From Ceratobasidium sp. AG-K (Eukaryota > Basidiomycota > Agaricomycetes > Cantharellales > Ceratobasidiaceae): a stretch of 64,000 nucleotides of DNA. Below are positions 11,102-23,122 of the stretch, piece by piece. The position numbers and the translations under genes were made by a program. Below the pieces are notes generated by a model, which was not told the DNA's origin, made no database searches, and saw nothing but the letters and a program-made list of their open reading frames with translations. Position 1 is the first letter of the stretch, and the number at the start of each line of letters is the position of its first letter. The stretch is from the NCBI GenBank assembly GCA_037039685.1, contig JAWNGF010000002.1, forward strand, positions 5,642,001-5,706,000, read 5' to 3'.

Positions 11102-12812
11102 TCAATCGTCCATTCTTATAAGACCATCCTCCCTAGCCGCCTCCTCCTTTCGTTTCCTCTCCTTTTCTCTTTCTTCGACCACCAGCATATCTTCAAGAAG
11201 TTGATCTATGTCGGGAGAAACTAAGAATCTTCGGTTGACCTCGCCCAAAACAATCAATCGTTTCTTGTCCTCGTCGTGGTAAACAGCGTGCTGCAAGAAC
11301 GAAGGCTGGGTGGCGGCAGTAACCTACATGCAAACTGAGTCAACCGAGAAATTCAGAAATCGAGAAGACGCGTACCTCCATGACAATGCCATCTCCAAGC
11401 CTCATTTTGACCAAACCGCTGCGATATATCTCCAATTGACCAATTCTACCGCCTGTGGGTTGTGCGCCATCTTGCTCTTCTGCTTTGACCTTGGGCGGGG
11501 CTTCCTCTTCGTCGCTCAACGTGTCGCCAGCAAACGTGACCTTTTGTTTGTCCTTTTTGGCAGACGAGGCCTCCGCATCGGCCATTTCCACGTCTGGCGC
11601 CTCGGTTTCCTTTGTAGGCAAATCGAAAGTCGGGAATGGTCGAGGGAATTGAAAGTAGTACAAGCGATTTTGCGAGGTGCTGAAGGACTGTGGATGGATT
11701 AGGAGTGTTATCAAACGACGATTTGCACAAGACTTACGTCGTCGGTTTGGCTGCTGGCCAAAAAGTCCTCCACGAGATCTTCCATTTCTTCCTCCTCTTC
11801 GCTTTCACTCAAGTCGAGGGCATTGGCAAGTAATTTATCTTCTTCTTCCCCAGAGTCGCCCGTGCGGACAGTGGATGCATCGCGGGAAGATAACAAAGAC
11901 TCTGGCTTATGGGCGTCGTCCTCAGGATCCATTTTGACTGTACCGAGTTAATTATCACGAGCACTATGATTTATTGCAAACGGCTCACATTTCGGAGGGG
12001 CCTTGTCCTTGATTTTGCCCTTCAGCCTATCCCTCTTCTTGGCCGCCTTTTCTTCCTCTTCCTCCTTCACCCGAACGAGACTATCCGGGGCCATCCAATC
12101 CAACTCGTTGACATCATCCATGTCAACAATCTCTATGCCTTCATCGTCCGAATACTGCTCCTTGTCGGCAGCCTCGAGCCCCGCTCGTCGCTTTTGGAGC
12201 TTACGAGTGCCCTCGAGTGTGGGAGCGGCGGTATCCGTAAGTCCAGCTCCGTGGGTGGACCTCCGCCATGTCCGGGTGGTGCAGCAGCACCTGCGGCTAT
12301 TTTGGTTGGGCGGCGACTGGGACCAGCAGCTGGACCCAGCGCAAAGGGTCCACTTGCGACCATTTCGACTGGCACTGGAGGACCGCCACGACCACGCCCT
12401 CTTCCTCTTCCATCTCCACGGCCTCTTCCCTCCCCTCGACCCGCTTCTTGGCTCGTGGCTTCAGCGCTGCTCGTTCCAGGCTCCTAATAATAAAGTTCGA
12501 GTGGTTATCAAGGTAGCGTTCGGGGCTTACTTGCCTGCTTTACGACGACTCCGCTAGGTATCGATTCAGCGCCAGTAAATAATTGTTCGATTCAACTCAC
12601 TCTTCACCCTTTCGCCGCACTACTTTATTAGGCATGAACATCATCCTTCCCCTGCCTCCTGCACCATCGGCCGGACGGCGATTGAGAACATTTCCAATGA
12701 CTCGGGAAGTTGGTTGGGTCGAAGATGCATCGCGCAGAGTTCCTACTTGACGAGCGCTAGAGCTACTCGAGGCAGCTTGGCTCGACGATTCACCCGGTTT
12801 ATCGCTCGACAT
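11102..12812 (-). CDS. RPC53: DNA-directed RNA polymerase III subunit RPC4 (Rpc53)
   Basis: Subunit of the Rpc53/Rpc37 heterodimer of RNA polymerase III, acting in the nucleus in initiation and termination on tRNA and 5S genes. The diagnostic C-terminal domain is present: IGQLEIYRSGLVKMRLGDG, then VMEVTAATQPSFLQHAVY and an acidic/basic tail. The N-terminus is Ser-rich (MSSDKPGESSSQ, ATG at 12812), followed by MMFMPNKVVRRK, an RG-rich basic stretch, and LDWMAPDSLVRVKEEEE. Two unusual splices are inferred: a 19-nt exon at 12535-12553 followed by a GC-AG intron (12484-12534), giving VVVKQEPG, a psi-K-x-E SUMO consensus; and either a 44-nt intron (12247-12290) or a real frameshift between KIAA and GLTDTAAPTLEG. 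The domain call is firm; the middle of the model is less sure. Confidence 0.87.
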
Positions 12813-12864
12813 GGAGGAGAGTCAAGCAAAATGAATTTGAATATCACTTGACCGCCATTTGCAA

Positions 12865-14288
12865 ATGATCGAAGCCCGTGGCGCTTAGTAACGCAGACGA
12901 CAACAACACCACGACAAGCCCCAATTGAAGCCCCTTGAGGAGTACTTTTAAGCCGAATATTATATTCTGCCCGAGCTTTGCCCTCCTCTTCTGTGTACTA
13001 TCTGGTAGTCGCGGCGTCCTAGGAGTCTCGGATAATGGTGTCGGCAAACGTGGCCCCCTCTCCCCCCTGTCGGTCAAAGCTGAGCTCGTGGGACTGCTAG
13101 GTTCAAAAGGCCGACCCTATTGGAATACACTCTCCGAATTTCTTAAAGCAAAGATATCACGAGCCGAATTCGAAGAACGTGTAACGGAATGGCTAAACAC
13201 GCCTCGCCTGGGTAAGTCATTACATCACCACGTTTTGATCGTACTTACCCAATACCCATGCAGTTGGTTTGCACAATTCGCTCCTTACTGCTTTGATCTA
13301 CTCGGCCTCTGCGCCGCTCAACTCCGAGTCACTCGGACATCTTAATGGGGGGCTCAAACCACGATCTCGTCGTCGGCTTCACGCGCACGAAAAGGATGGC
13401 GAGTCGCACAGGCTTCGTCGCTGGGCTGTTGATATGGGTCGATCCGAGCGTGAGCGGATCCGGAATGCTGCTGGGGCAGCGTCTCGGACTGGCGGTGCCG
13501 CGAGGAGTAAGCGAGGAGAAGTGGTTGGGACACCTGGGCTTCGGAGTGAGATACGGAGCGAGAGGGGAGTACGGTTGATGAAAGAGCGTGGAAGTAAGTC
13601 ATGAACAAGTTAGGATAGTCGCACCGACTGATCAATTCATCAGACCCTCCCGGAACCCATCTCGCCATCCCCCTATGCGAGTCGACCAGACTCTTACCGA
13701 CGCAGCAGAACCTATTCGACCGAATGTCTCTTATCGCTTCACAGCATGATATGACATCATCAAAGACAGCCGTCGCCCTCCTCATGACCTCTCTCGATGT
13801 AAGTCCTACCACCCTCGCCCCCGTCTACTCCCATTTAATCCACTTTCCAGGCCCACCTCAAACACCTCTCCGGTCGAGCACTCGACGTGTCCGGCCCCTC
13901 ATCCTCTCGAGGCAGCGTATTCAACACCCAACGCGCAGATGCAGTCGGAAGCACGGTCACCGGCGCAGCAGTCGAAACGGTCCTCACTCTCGCTCCATTC
14001 GAAGTCCCCGGCAGCTCCGCCTCGACTTTACTCCTCGGCGACCACGGGTACAAGAAACAAGACACAAACGACTCGGGGACCGAAAAGGAGGAAGAGGACG
14101 ACTATAGCTCGATGTTGATCGACACTTCACCTAAACCGACTCCGAGTATGCTCATGAATGGGTCGTATGGGCTGCGAAGACCGGATGCGGGAGCGACGGG
14201 GAGTGCGGAGCTTTGGAAGAAGCTGATGTCGCAGGATACGTCGTCGGATGTGGTCAAGACGCGTGCGTTGGTGACTGGTACCGCATAG
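12865..14288 (+). CDS. HFI1: SAGA complex subunit Hfi1/Ada1 (TADA1-like)
   Basis: Transcriptional coactivator subunit of the SAGA histone-acetyltransferase complex, nuclear. The N-terminal signature reads VKAELVGLLGSKGRPYWNTL then SEFLKAKISRAEFEERVTEW, and after an intron VGLHNSLLTALIYSASAP. A basic RERIRNAAG segment follows, then PPGTHLAIPLCESTRLLP, a histone-fold-like helix (SSKTAVALLMTSLD|AHLKHLSGRAL) and a Ser/Thr-rich tail ending at 14288. Introns after PRL, ERG and SLD are clear. The start is unresolved: the coding frame upstream of VKAEL has no ATG, so I propose ATG 12865 with a ~120-nt intron ending at 13008 (MIEARGA|Y...). That would leave about 50 bp to the divergent RPC4 ATG. Family assignment is strong; the 5' end is tentative. 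Confidence 0.83.
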
Positions 14289-15008
14289 GGCTGTAGTCGG
14301 GTCATGTTGTGTGGCATGTTCTCATCTGTGCTCGCTGTTGGGATTCATTTCTTTGTATCTTACTATGTATGCTACGCTGTCTTTCCTATGATGACGACCA
14401 ATGGACTACGATCTAGACGCAGCCGCTTAGGCACCAGACTCACAAAGTCATGTGTTGGGAGACTTCTCGTTTGGTAAACGACCTTCGAATAGCCGCAAAT
14501 TCCATTCCTTGCGGTGTTTACTATAAATTGCTCCTATTTCCGCACTGGTGAATCGGCTCCGCATCAAACAATGCTATAGCCATATGCAGTGTTCTTGCTA
14601 ACGAAAGCCAGTCGCTATTTAGGCAGTTTCAAGGTCACTAGTCCCAACGCCCATTCAATATTCGCAAAGGATCGATCGGCTTCGCAATAACCGCCCAGTG
14701 TTCACTACAAGGCCATGCCTTTGACGAATAAGCGCCACACCAACCCCCTTACACCTCCCGACCATCGGGCTCTTGCGACTCGGATATACCTGCAAGCGGT
14801 CGGTATAACTCGATCATTTATTAGTACTTCTCTATATGAAATTGACAGTCATATTAGCACGCAATAACACAGTGATTGAAAGCATTCCAACCCGGTATAC
14901 GTATCGACTGTACCTTCCTTTCCCAACCGGACGTAGAGGAAACGGGCTAGAAAAGCCCACCTAATAACACAACTCTCGAAACGAATCGCCCGCGCAGGTT
15001 GCAGAGAA
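14289..15008. other. Intergenic spacer, no gene seen
   Basis: A 720-bp gap between HFI1 and kinase-TPR gene A. It contains no open frame with a recognisable domain and no clear repeat. It probably holds the HFI1 3' UTR and the promoter of gene A. Confidence 0.4.
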
Positions 15009-17531
15009 ATGGATGACTGGGGTTTACTTCCTCAGGTGGATCAGGACATTATTAGTCGTACAACTGTGAGTGAACAACTCAGCCAAACTCGTATCACGAT
15101 TATAGAGCTGATAGTCGGAGAAATAGTCTGTAACCGATGTTGTTCACATTCTTTCCCGGCATGGGTGCTCCGACCTCACATTGGCGATCGATCCCGACGC
15201 ATGTAGTGGCTCGCCGGTCGCCGGAGGAGGATTTTGCGATGTCTACCGAGGAGCAACTAGGGGTGGCACCCAGATCGCTATCAAGTGTTTGAGGATTTTT
15301 GACATACCAGGGAAGGAAAATGAGAAACAGAAGATCCTTAAGGTTTGGATAGCGGAACAGCAGAAGACGGCAATCGTTTGCTGACTTTCATGCTGGATTC
15401 TAGTGCGCAGCAAGAGAATTGTATCACTGGTCAAAATTGAAACACCGTAACGTGCTTCCTCTTATGGGTCTCGCCATGTTCCAAGGATGGATCTCTATGA
15501 TATCTGGGTGGATGGACAACGGTTGTCTATTAGAATACATCACCGCAAACTCAGGAGTTAACCGGATGGATCTTGTGAGTAATGCCCGGAACATGCGTTT
15601 AGAGCCGATTCTAAGGAGTCGAAGTGTAAAGGCATTTGTGCGGGCCTGTCTTACATTCACGCAAACGGAATGGTGAGCCTATGCTATAAGATGTGGTTTA
15701 CTGCTGAGCCAGCACATTATACAGATCCACGGTGACCTAAAAGCGGTGAGTACCCTTTCCCAGTAGAAAAATCGCAGGTTGTAGTAGTTGATAGGCCTAT
15801 AAGGCAAACGTGATGGTTTCTCGCAATGGCATCGCTCTAATTGCCGATTTTGGAAACTCCGAGCTACGGGATCTCACCCTGAAGTTTACCAATGTGACGA
15901 ACACTAGCCTCTCAGTTCGATGGGTGGTGCGTAACTATGTTATACAGGTGGCTGCAACTAATCCTCTATTAGGTGCCTGAGGTTTTGGAGAAGCAAGGTG
16001 GACCGCACGCGAGTAAAAAGGCAGACGTATATGCATACGCAATGGTATGCTTGCAGAGTTCTCGGACTCCCTAGTTTTACTTATTTAGGCCATACAGACG
16101 GTGCTGGTAGGAGCGGCCATGTGCTTTACTAACAGGAGATGCTCATGATGACACTGCAGGAAACACTCACAGGAAAGCCTCCTTATGACGGGCTCAGCAA
16201 GCGGCGAGTCTTGGTCTTGGTCGCAGTCCAGCACAAGATCCCAGAGCGTCCCGTGACTGGCGTGAGCAAGAGAATGTGGGAATTATTACAATACTGTTGG
16301 ACGTGGGACAAAGCAAAGCAACCGGATATAACTCTTGTGGAGAAACATCTGCGGACTTTATCTGGCTACCTGGTTGCGCAAACAACAACCACAGAAGAGT
16401 TTGACGGTATTGGCTTAGAGGTGAGCATCGCTTTGACGCGTTGTTATGAGAAGCTGATACTGCAGCTGTGTTAAACCTCGAAAGCTACAAAAAATAGGTA
16501 ATCTAGCGTCAACATACCGCTCCCAAGGTTGACTGGCAGAGGCCGAGTTGCTGGAGGTCGAGGTGCTGGCTATCCAGAAGCAAGTGCTCGGAGACCATCA
16601 CCCTGAAACACTCACGAGTATGGGCAACCTTGCGTCAATGTACTGTTCTCAAGGTCGGCTAGCAGAGGCAGAGTCACTGGAGGTCGAGGTGCTGGCTATC
16701 CAGAAGCAAGTGCTCGGAGACAATCACCCTAAGACACTCACAAGTATGGGCAGCCTTGTGTCAACGTACCGCTCCCAAGGTTGGCTAGCAGAGGCAGAGT
16801 CACTGGATGTTGAGGTGCTGGCTATCCAGAAGCAAGTGCTTGGAGACAATCACCCTGAAACACTCACGAGTGTGGGCAACCTTGCGTCGACGTACTGCTC
16901 CCAAGGTCAGCTAGTGGAGGCAGAGTCACTGGATGTTGAGGTGCTGGCTATCAAGAAGCAAGTGCTTGGAGACAATCACCCTGAAACACTCATGAGTATG
17001 GGCAACCTTGTGTCAACGTACTGCTCCCAAGGTCAGCTAGCAGAGGCAGAGTTGCTGGAGGTTGAGGTGCTGGCTATCCAGAAGCAAGTGCTCGGAGACC
17101 ATCACCCTGACACACTCACAAGTATGGGCAACCTTGCGTCAACGTACTGCTCCCAAGGTCGGCTAGCGGAGGCAGAGTTGCTGGAGGTCGAGGTGCTGGC
17201 TATCCAGAAGCAAGTGCTTGGAGACCATCACCCTGACACACTCACAAGTATGGGCAACCTTGCGTCAATGTACTACTCTCAAGGTCGGCTAGCGGAGGCA
17301 GAGTTGCTGGATGTCGAGGTGCTGGCTATCCGGAAGCAAGTGCTCAGAGACCATCACCCTCACACACTCATGAGTATGGGCAACCTTGTGTCAACGTACT
17401 GCTCCCAAGGTCAGCTAGTGGAGGCAGAGCTGCTGGAGGTCAAGGTGCTAGCTATCCGGAACTTGAAGCCAGTGCTCAGTGACTATCACCCTCACACACT
17501 CAAGAGTACAGATAATCTAGCATTGATCTAA
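15009..17531 (+). CDS. Kinase-TPR protein A (TKL-like kinase + kinesin-light-chain-type TPRs), probably damaged
   Basis: First of four tandem paralogs. Exon 1 (ATG 15009, 19 codons) ends at 15065; exon 2 starts at 15127 with SVTDVVHILSRHGCSDLT, matched in the other copies. Kinase motifs: Gly loop GGGFCDVYRG, lysine in AIKCL, alpha-C Glu in RELYHW, HGDLKAAN catalytic loop, ADFGNS, VPE in place of APE. A 9-nt exon (16098-16106, TVL) precedes ETLTGKPPYDG. The kinase part ends near 16420. The TPR part (16548-17531) has seven nearly identical 42-residue repeats plus a partial one. Between them lies a first repeat in which Trp has become TGA (16530-16532). Either an intron 16421-16541 skips it, or the gene is broken into kinase and TPR halves. 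Role unknown; kinase activity looks possible, and the TPRs would bind partners. Confidence 0.72.
16548..17520 (+). repeat. 126-bp tandem repeats encoding 42-residue TPRs in gene A
   Basis: Seven consecutive units plus a diverged eighth. The unit encodes LEVEVLAIQKQVLG, then DHHPDTLTSMGNLASTY, then CSQGRLAEAE. Units differ by only a few bases each, so recent duplication or gene conversion is likely. The unit type is the 42-residue TPR seen in kinesin light chains. Confidence 0.9.
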
Positions 17532-17610
17532 ATTAAACAAGGCCGGCTAACACAGGTGGAATTGTTAGAAACAGAAGGGTTGATTACCTAGAAGCAAGTG
17601 CTCAAGTAGT
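17532..17610 (+). pseudogene. Decayed TPR repeat beyond the stop of gene A
   Basis: Right after the TAA at 17529-17531 the sequence can still be read as KQGRLTQVELLETEGLIT, then a stop, then KQVLK and another stop. This is one more TPR unit that has lost its frame. Gene A was formerly longer and has been shortened by nonsense mutation. Confidence 0.65.
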
Positions 17611-18801
17611 GTATTGCCAGTTTTTGCATGATATGATTGGTGCTTCACACATAAATCAAGTGCAACTTTGGCCAAGACCGCTTGGTGCTCTTGTATCTGA
17701 GGTCAAGATGGTATTTGTGAAGGTGCAAAAATGAGTTGGGTCACTGGTTCTTCTGCGTTTCATTTGTTTGATTTCTCTGATAGCCTTATATATGTGTTCT
17801 TCTATGTGAGCTTGCACTATTATAACACTGTGCCAAAATGCATGATTGTCCTTACGGGGTTAGCACTATCTCCTTTTTGTAATGGACTCAGTTCTTATCA
17901 TCTCATTGATTGGTGCGGATTTGCTAGTATCCTGCCCAGTTGTTTCATGGGAATTTCTATGAGGGATCTGTCCAGGTAGTCTACTTCGGCTGCGACATCT
18001 AAAAACTTATGCTCTAGACATAGTGACCTGGGAGAAAATGTAAATGATGTACTACAGCTTGTAATGTAGCAATGACCTAATTAATGTGAGAAGATAAAAA
18101 GAGGAAGAGAAGAAGAAGATCTAGAAAGAAAGCTACTTTAGAGAGAAAGGCAGCATTAACCGGAGCTAATTCAGCTACAATCATGTCTCTCAGCTTGCAG
18201 GAAGCACAGGAAGCACAGCTGACAAATCTGCCACTCAACATGCCTCCAGCATCTCTGGGCCATATGTAACTCCAAAAAAGATGTGATCCATTTCTTGAGA
18301 CTACTTTGGAGTATATTACATAGATTCACGGAGCCCCGCGTTGCCCTAGAGTCTGGAGAATGTGAAGGATTAGGGCACGTGTTGCTCATGTTTAGTAAAA
18401 GCGCCATTTGTCAGCGTGCAAGCAGAGGGACATGTCTGTACGGTAATGCTTATGATATCAACGTTTCAACCACAGTAACTACACAGCCTGAGGCCAAGGC
18501 TGTGACTCCTGATCCCTCACGTTACAACTCGCACTTCATCACAATCTACGTCCCCCAATTGCTCACCACAATCCTTGATCCAAATGTAGGTCACAGGAAC
18601 CGTGTTTATTTTCACTGGCTTACTTTTGACTGCTCAAATTCCAGCTAGTGCCCGACGTAAGGCCTTGATACTGCCCTCGAACCATACTACCCACGTATTC
18701 GCGGTTACTATCCAGTGCAGTTTAGGATATTAATTTAATATATCTAGCAGGTCCTCCTGAGTTGGGTTTCACAAATTGTGGCAAAGCACAATCATTACCT
18801 G
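17611..18801. other. Intergenic spacer, no gene seen
   Basis: About 1.2 kb between genes A and B. It contains a purine-rich run (about 18093-18150) and short open frames without recognisable domains. No clear remnant of a kinase exon was found. Confidence 0.4.
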
Positions 18802-20803
18802 ATGGAGGGTGGAGTTCCACTGACTAGCACCAGCCTGGACCTCATCGGCAGCACAACGATCAGCGATTGATTAGCCAACTAGTGATAATGCCCTTTTTAT
18901 AACTAACTTGGAGATTGTAAACTCCTAGTCTGCAGAAGATATTATTATCGCCCTTGCTCAACGTGGCTGCATAGACCTCACTTTGTTGATTGACGTATCC
19001 GCAAGTAGTGCCTTCCTGCTTGCTGGAGGAGGGTTCTGCAACGTGTATCAGGGAACTACCAATGGTCGCATAAAGATAGCTATCAAGTCTCTGAGACTCT
19101 ATGACAGACCGGGAAAAGGCACCAAGAAGGAGAAAATACTTAAAGTTGGTCCTGCTGGGAGATGGTCATACATGCTAATGATACATGGCTACTGGTAGCG
19201 TGCTGCAAGGGAGTTGTATCACTGGTCAAAACTAAATCACCCTAACATGCTACCATTGATGGGAGTGGCAATGTTCTGCAGTCACATGTCTATGGTATCT
19301 GAGTGGATGGATAACGGCAGCCTGATGTCGTATATCAGCCTGAATCCCAATACAAATCGGATTCATTTGGTGAGTAACGCTCAGAATGTACGTTAACAGC
19401 TGGTTTTGAGGAGTCAAAGTGCCTCGACATCTGCACTGGATTGTCATATATTCACGCAAAGGGAATGGTAAGCAGAATAGGAAGCTAGATTAAAATAACT
19501 CATGCTTAGATGGGTGTATGACCAGGTTCATGGCGATCTCAAGGCGGTAAGTGGGCGTACGGTATATCAATTTTCCATGGCAATAGCTCAATGCAAATGA
19601 ATAATGTGACAGGCAAACGTTATGGTTTCTCACCATGGCACTGCATTGATTGCCGACTTTGGAAACTCCCAGATCAAGGATCTAACACTCAAGTTTATGA
19701 ACACAACAAGCACAAGTTTATCGGTCCGATGGGCGGTATGAATGAGGTCCTGCCAGGTTCTTAAACATAGCTAATACATTCTGTTAGGCACCCGAGCTCT
19801 TGGAAGAGGATGATTCTCCTCATGTAAGCAAGGAGGCTGATGTCTATGCATTTGGAATGGTGCGCATGAGATTTCCTGTTTCTTTCATCCACTAACATAT
19901 TATTCCAGACCGTACTAGTATGTGTATTGTTCCCATTTGGTTAGATGAGTATGTTCACACCTGTTTTAGGAAACCCTCACAGGGAAGGTTCCGTACGATG
20001 ATTGTAGCGAACAACAAGTGCTGCTTTTGGTTGCAGTTAACCATAAGACTCCAGACCGACCCGCAGTTGGTGTGTGGGATGATATATGGGCGCTACTGCT
20101 GTCCTGTTGGATATGGGAGCAGTCTAAACGGCCGTTTATTGCAGATGTCAAAGAGCAGTTGTTAGCTATATCAACGGATCTAGCTGCAAAACACTATTAT
20201 CAAGGACGACTGTGGGAGGCAGAATCGCTATACGTTGGAATTATTGCCTTTCTCAAACAAGAGCATGGGGAAGACCACTTGGAAACGTTGCAGACCATGG
20301 CAAACCTAGCCGCAACGTACCTAAGTCAAGGCCACCCCAAAGCGGCGGAGTCTCTTGGTGCTGAAGTGATGGTTACTCAAAAGCGAGTCCTTGGTGAAGA
20401 GCACCCTGAAACTCTGAAAACCATGGCGAACCTGGCAGCAGCGTATATTAACCAAGTTCGACTTGCAAAGGCCGAGTCGCTCGGGGTTACAACGCTTGCC
20501 ATGCAAAGGCGAGTGCTAGGAGATCACCCTGATACGCTACAGACCATGGCCAACCTCGCGGTGACGTATATTCATCAGGGGCAACTGGCAGAAGCAGAGT
20601 CATTGGACACTGAAGTAGTGACCGGTCGAAAGCGAGTGCTCGGGCCATCACATCACGATACCTTGCGCAGCATGCAGCATCTTGCTGATACGTACAAGGT
20701 GCAGGGCAAGTATGCTCAGTATAATGCACTACTGCTACTTCACCGGCTTGCCGATGGCTTGCTTGACAAAATGATGGTCAGTGGGTATGAAGCCGGAATT
20801 TAA
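18802..20803 (+). CDS. Kinase-TPR protein B, intron-1 donor mutated
   Basis: Second paralog. ATG 18802 begins a 19-codon exon MEGGVPLTSTSLDLIGSTT, ending at 18858 exactly where the paralogs splice. The next bases are ATCAGC where GT is expected, while the acceptor before SAEDIIIALAQRGCIDLT (exon 2, 18929) is intact. Kinase motifs are complete: GGGFCNVYQG, AIKSL, HGDLKAAN, ADFGNS, APELLE, and the 9-nt TVL exon at 19909-19917. The frame then runs open through the kinase C-lobe (LLLVAVNHKTPDRP, LLLSCWIWEQSKRP) into about four TPRs, one of which has lost a residue (LGDHPDTL), ending YEAGI at 20803. If the donor really is dead, the protein cannot be made from this ATG. Otherwise it would be a kinase with a short TPR tail. 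Confidence 0.72.
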
Positions 20804-23122
20804 GGACGATATGCATGATATATATATAACTAGGACATGCATGGTCTTTGTGCACTGGTCTGCACAGATCTTGTCGAACCATGTCACTGCCGTGGATCGT
20901 TGAGGGAGTCGAGCAGCCCTTTGGAGCAGGGACAAGAAACCAAGCGTTTTGGAGCGGCCCCCACCGCGAAGGCAAGATATAGCGCTATTGAGGGATGGGT
21001 AAATTTTGTATCGTAAACTCCTGAGTGGTGATATATGATAGTCCTCAGTTCATGTGTAGCTGGGGAGGTGGGAAGTGATCTCGACGAGCTCAAGGGGTCA
21101 ACAGGAAATATGAAAGTTTGTATCAGCATTGGTAGCGGATCGCGAAAATAGGGCAGCGCAGGCGCAGAGATCTGTACGATATTGTCAGCAGACGCAAGCT
21201 ATTCCCGCAAGAGTTGCCGCCTAAGTTTGGATAGATAGACTGGTCGAAAGAGCCGGACACCCAGGTGAGAGTCCAGAGCCCTAAGGCCGATTAGACTTTG
21301 CAGTTTCATCGAGAAAGTAGAGTGGTGAATGGAGGGTAGAGCCACATGTGTTAAGCTGTTGGACTGACTGGGAAGCCACTGTTGAGCAGCTCAAGCTCCT
21401 GTCACTGTCCAAGTAGCCCGGCGTAGTCGAGCCTAGTCACTTGATTTCTGGAAGTTAGTTTTCCATAGGTTTGGTCGTCGTAGTAGCGGTCCCACAGTCG
21501 ACTGAATCGGGGGTGCGTGTGACGGTAAAGAGTAAATTTAGGCTTGGTTGACGCATCCGCTCCACAAGCGCCGGGTCGAGGATCACGTGGGTGTCGGCGT
21601 GCATCGGAGATTTTGACGAAACCAGGGCCAGCGACGAATCTCGCCAGTGTCAAGATAGCGGAATGGCCAGTGAGACTCCAATATGAGGTGACTGCTGTGA
21701 TAAGGTATCATATGGCTCGTCCACGTTGTGCTCATGCTTACACAAGTGTCAAAAGTGGCCAAGCCCGTGATTCGTTCCTTGCTTCAATCCTGTCTATCCA
21801 TCCTCCACTCGCCTTGACGCGTCGCCGGTAGAATTCCTCATGTCCCGATGGTGGCGCTAAATCTAGGTGCTGCGACTGACTCGACGCCAGTAAAGCTCTG
21901 TCGGAAGACGCGGGTTTCGATGTCATGCACTCTGGATAGTACGGAGTGCTGTGGCACTGTCTCTCGAACTGGGATTGCTACAAACAACATACTGGATGAC
22001 ATCATCGGGACTTCAAAGGTGTCGCATGACTAAAGGGCAAATGAAGGGTTGATGAGGGCACAGAGGTGCGTCAGCCACCCCAACCGTCCGCTCGCGCTGA
22101 CACGGTCCCGCATTAGGTCCCCAGAGCTCGCCTATCATCCACATATCTGGGTAGCCCCGACTATCATCAGCGTGGCCAACTCTTTGAGTCATCGTCTTTC
22201 ATTATCTCGCGCAACGAACGGGTCATGGAGACGGCGGGACGGTTACTACCGTGACTTTATTCAGTATGAGCCCCCTAATACGACTTAGCTGACTCGTTAG
22301 CCCTTGCTTAATCAATCCATATTTCAGCCGAGCAGGATTTCGACCCGGTACCTTCGGTATCTGATTCTCATTCGGGCATTTCTGCAGAATGCATTGTGAC
22401 GCTAAATCAACTCGGTTGTTTTCATTCAATAGAGTAACAAATATTTAAATATCATACCCCCATACATTCTATTTTGCCGCAACTTCCGTGAATCGCGATC
22501 GAGCCGGGCGTTTGCCGTGTGCCTGTTCTGTGTCATAGGGCTGGTTTGGTTCACTGTCCGATTCACTCGCTCTGACGAACAGTTTTGTGGATATACATGA
22601 AGCTGTTGTTTTCGGAATACATGGGGGTTTAGTGATCTATACTAGCATTGACGTATCGTGATAGCTTCAAGCAATACGAAAATCGATTTCCGGCAAGTGC
22701 GACTATTCTCGCACCGGAGCAACATGTTTGTTCAACTATACAGTACCATTCGGTCCATTCCGCAACGTGGCCAGCTCTAGAGGCAAGACCCGGACCCTGC
22801 ATCATTCTCATCATTCTCTGGCGCTCATTCCTGGTGTGATCAACGACCCATTCATTGAATTCTATCTGTTGCAAAAGTGGTATCGCAATACTTGGACACG
22901 CGTGAGAAGCCCGAACCAGTCAACACATCCTTATTGAATATCACTGATTCCGTTGTACAACTGTATTAGCGCATCAGGAACGAAGCACTGCGGCCGAAGC
23001 GGCCGGTATCTAAGCGTCGGACACCATTACCGACTTATCACTTGTGGACCATCGCTTTTTCATAAGCCCGAACATCTCCTTGTAGTTCCCATTCCGTTTC
23101 CCGAAGAAACAAGCAACTGTAA
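20804..23122. other. Long intergenic spacer, no gene seen
   Basis: About 2.3 kb between genes B and C. Only short overlapping frames occur on both strands; none shows a domain, splice pattern or similarity to the flanking kinase genes that I can recognise. A CGGCCG-AAG-CGGCCG mini-palindrome lies near 22990. Confidence 0.4.

Noticed and set aside
11909..12557. Plus-strand ORFs of 184-192 codons opposite RPC4
   Set aside because: They lie antisense to well-supported RPC4 exons and contain no recognisable domain.
16530..16532. TGA in gene A as a selenocysteine codon
   Set aside because: Paralogous units have Trp or Arg codons at this place; nonsense mutation or an intron explains it without recoding.
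16548..17520. Direct repeats considered as a CRISPR-like or satellite array
   Set aside because: The 126-bp unit is in-frame TPR coding sequence without unique spacers, in a eukaryotic genome.
18859..18928. U12-type AT-AC intron in gene B
   Set aside because: The intron ends in AG, not AC, and the donor ATCAGC does not match the AT-AC consensus ATATCC; a mutated GT donor fits the paralogs better.
22320..22360. tRNA-like B-box sequence on the minus strand (and another near 32770)
   Set aside because: No A box at the right distance and no acceptor stem can be formed.
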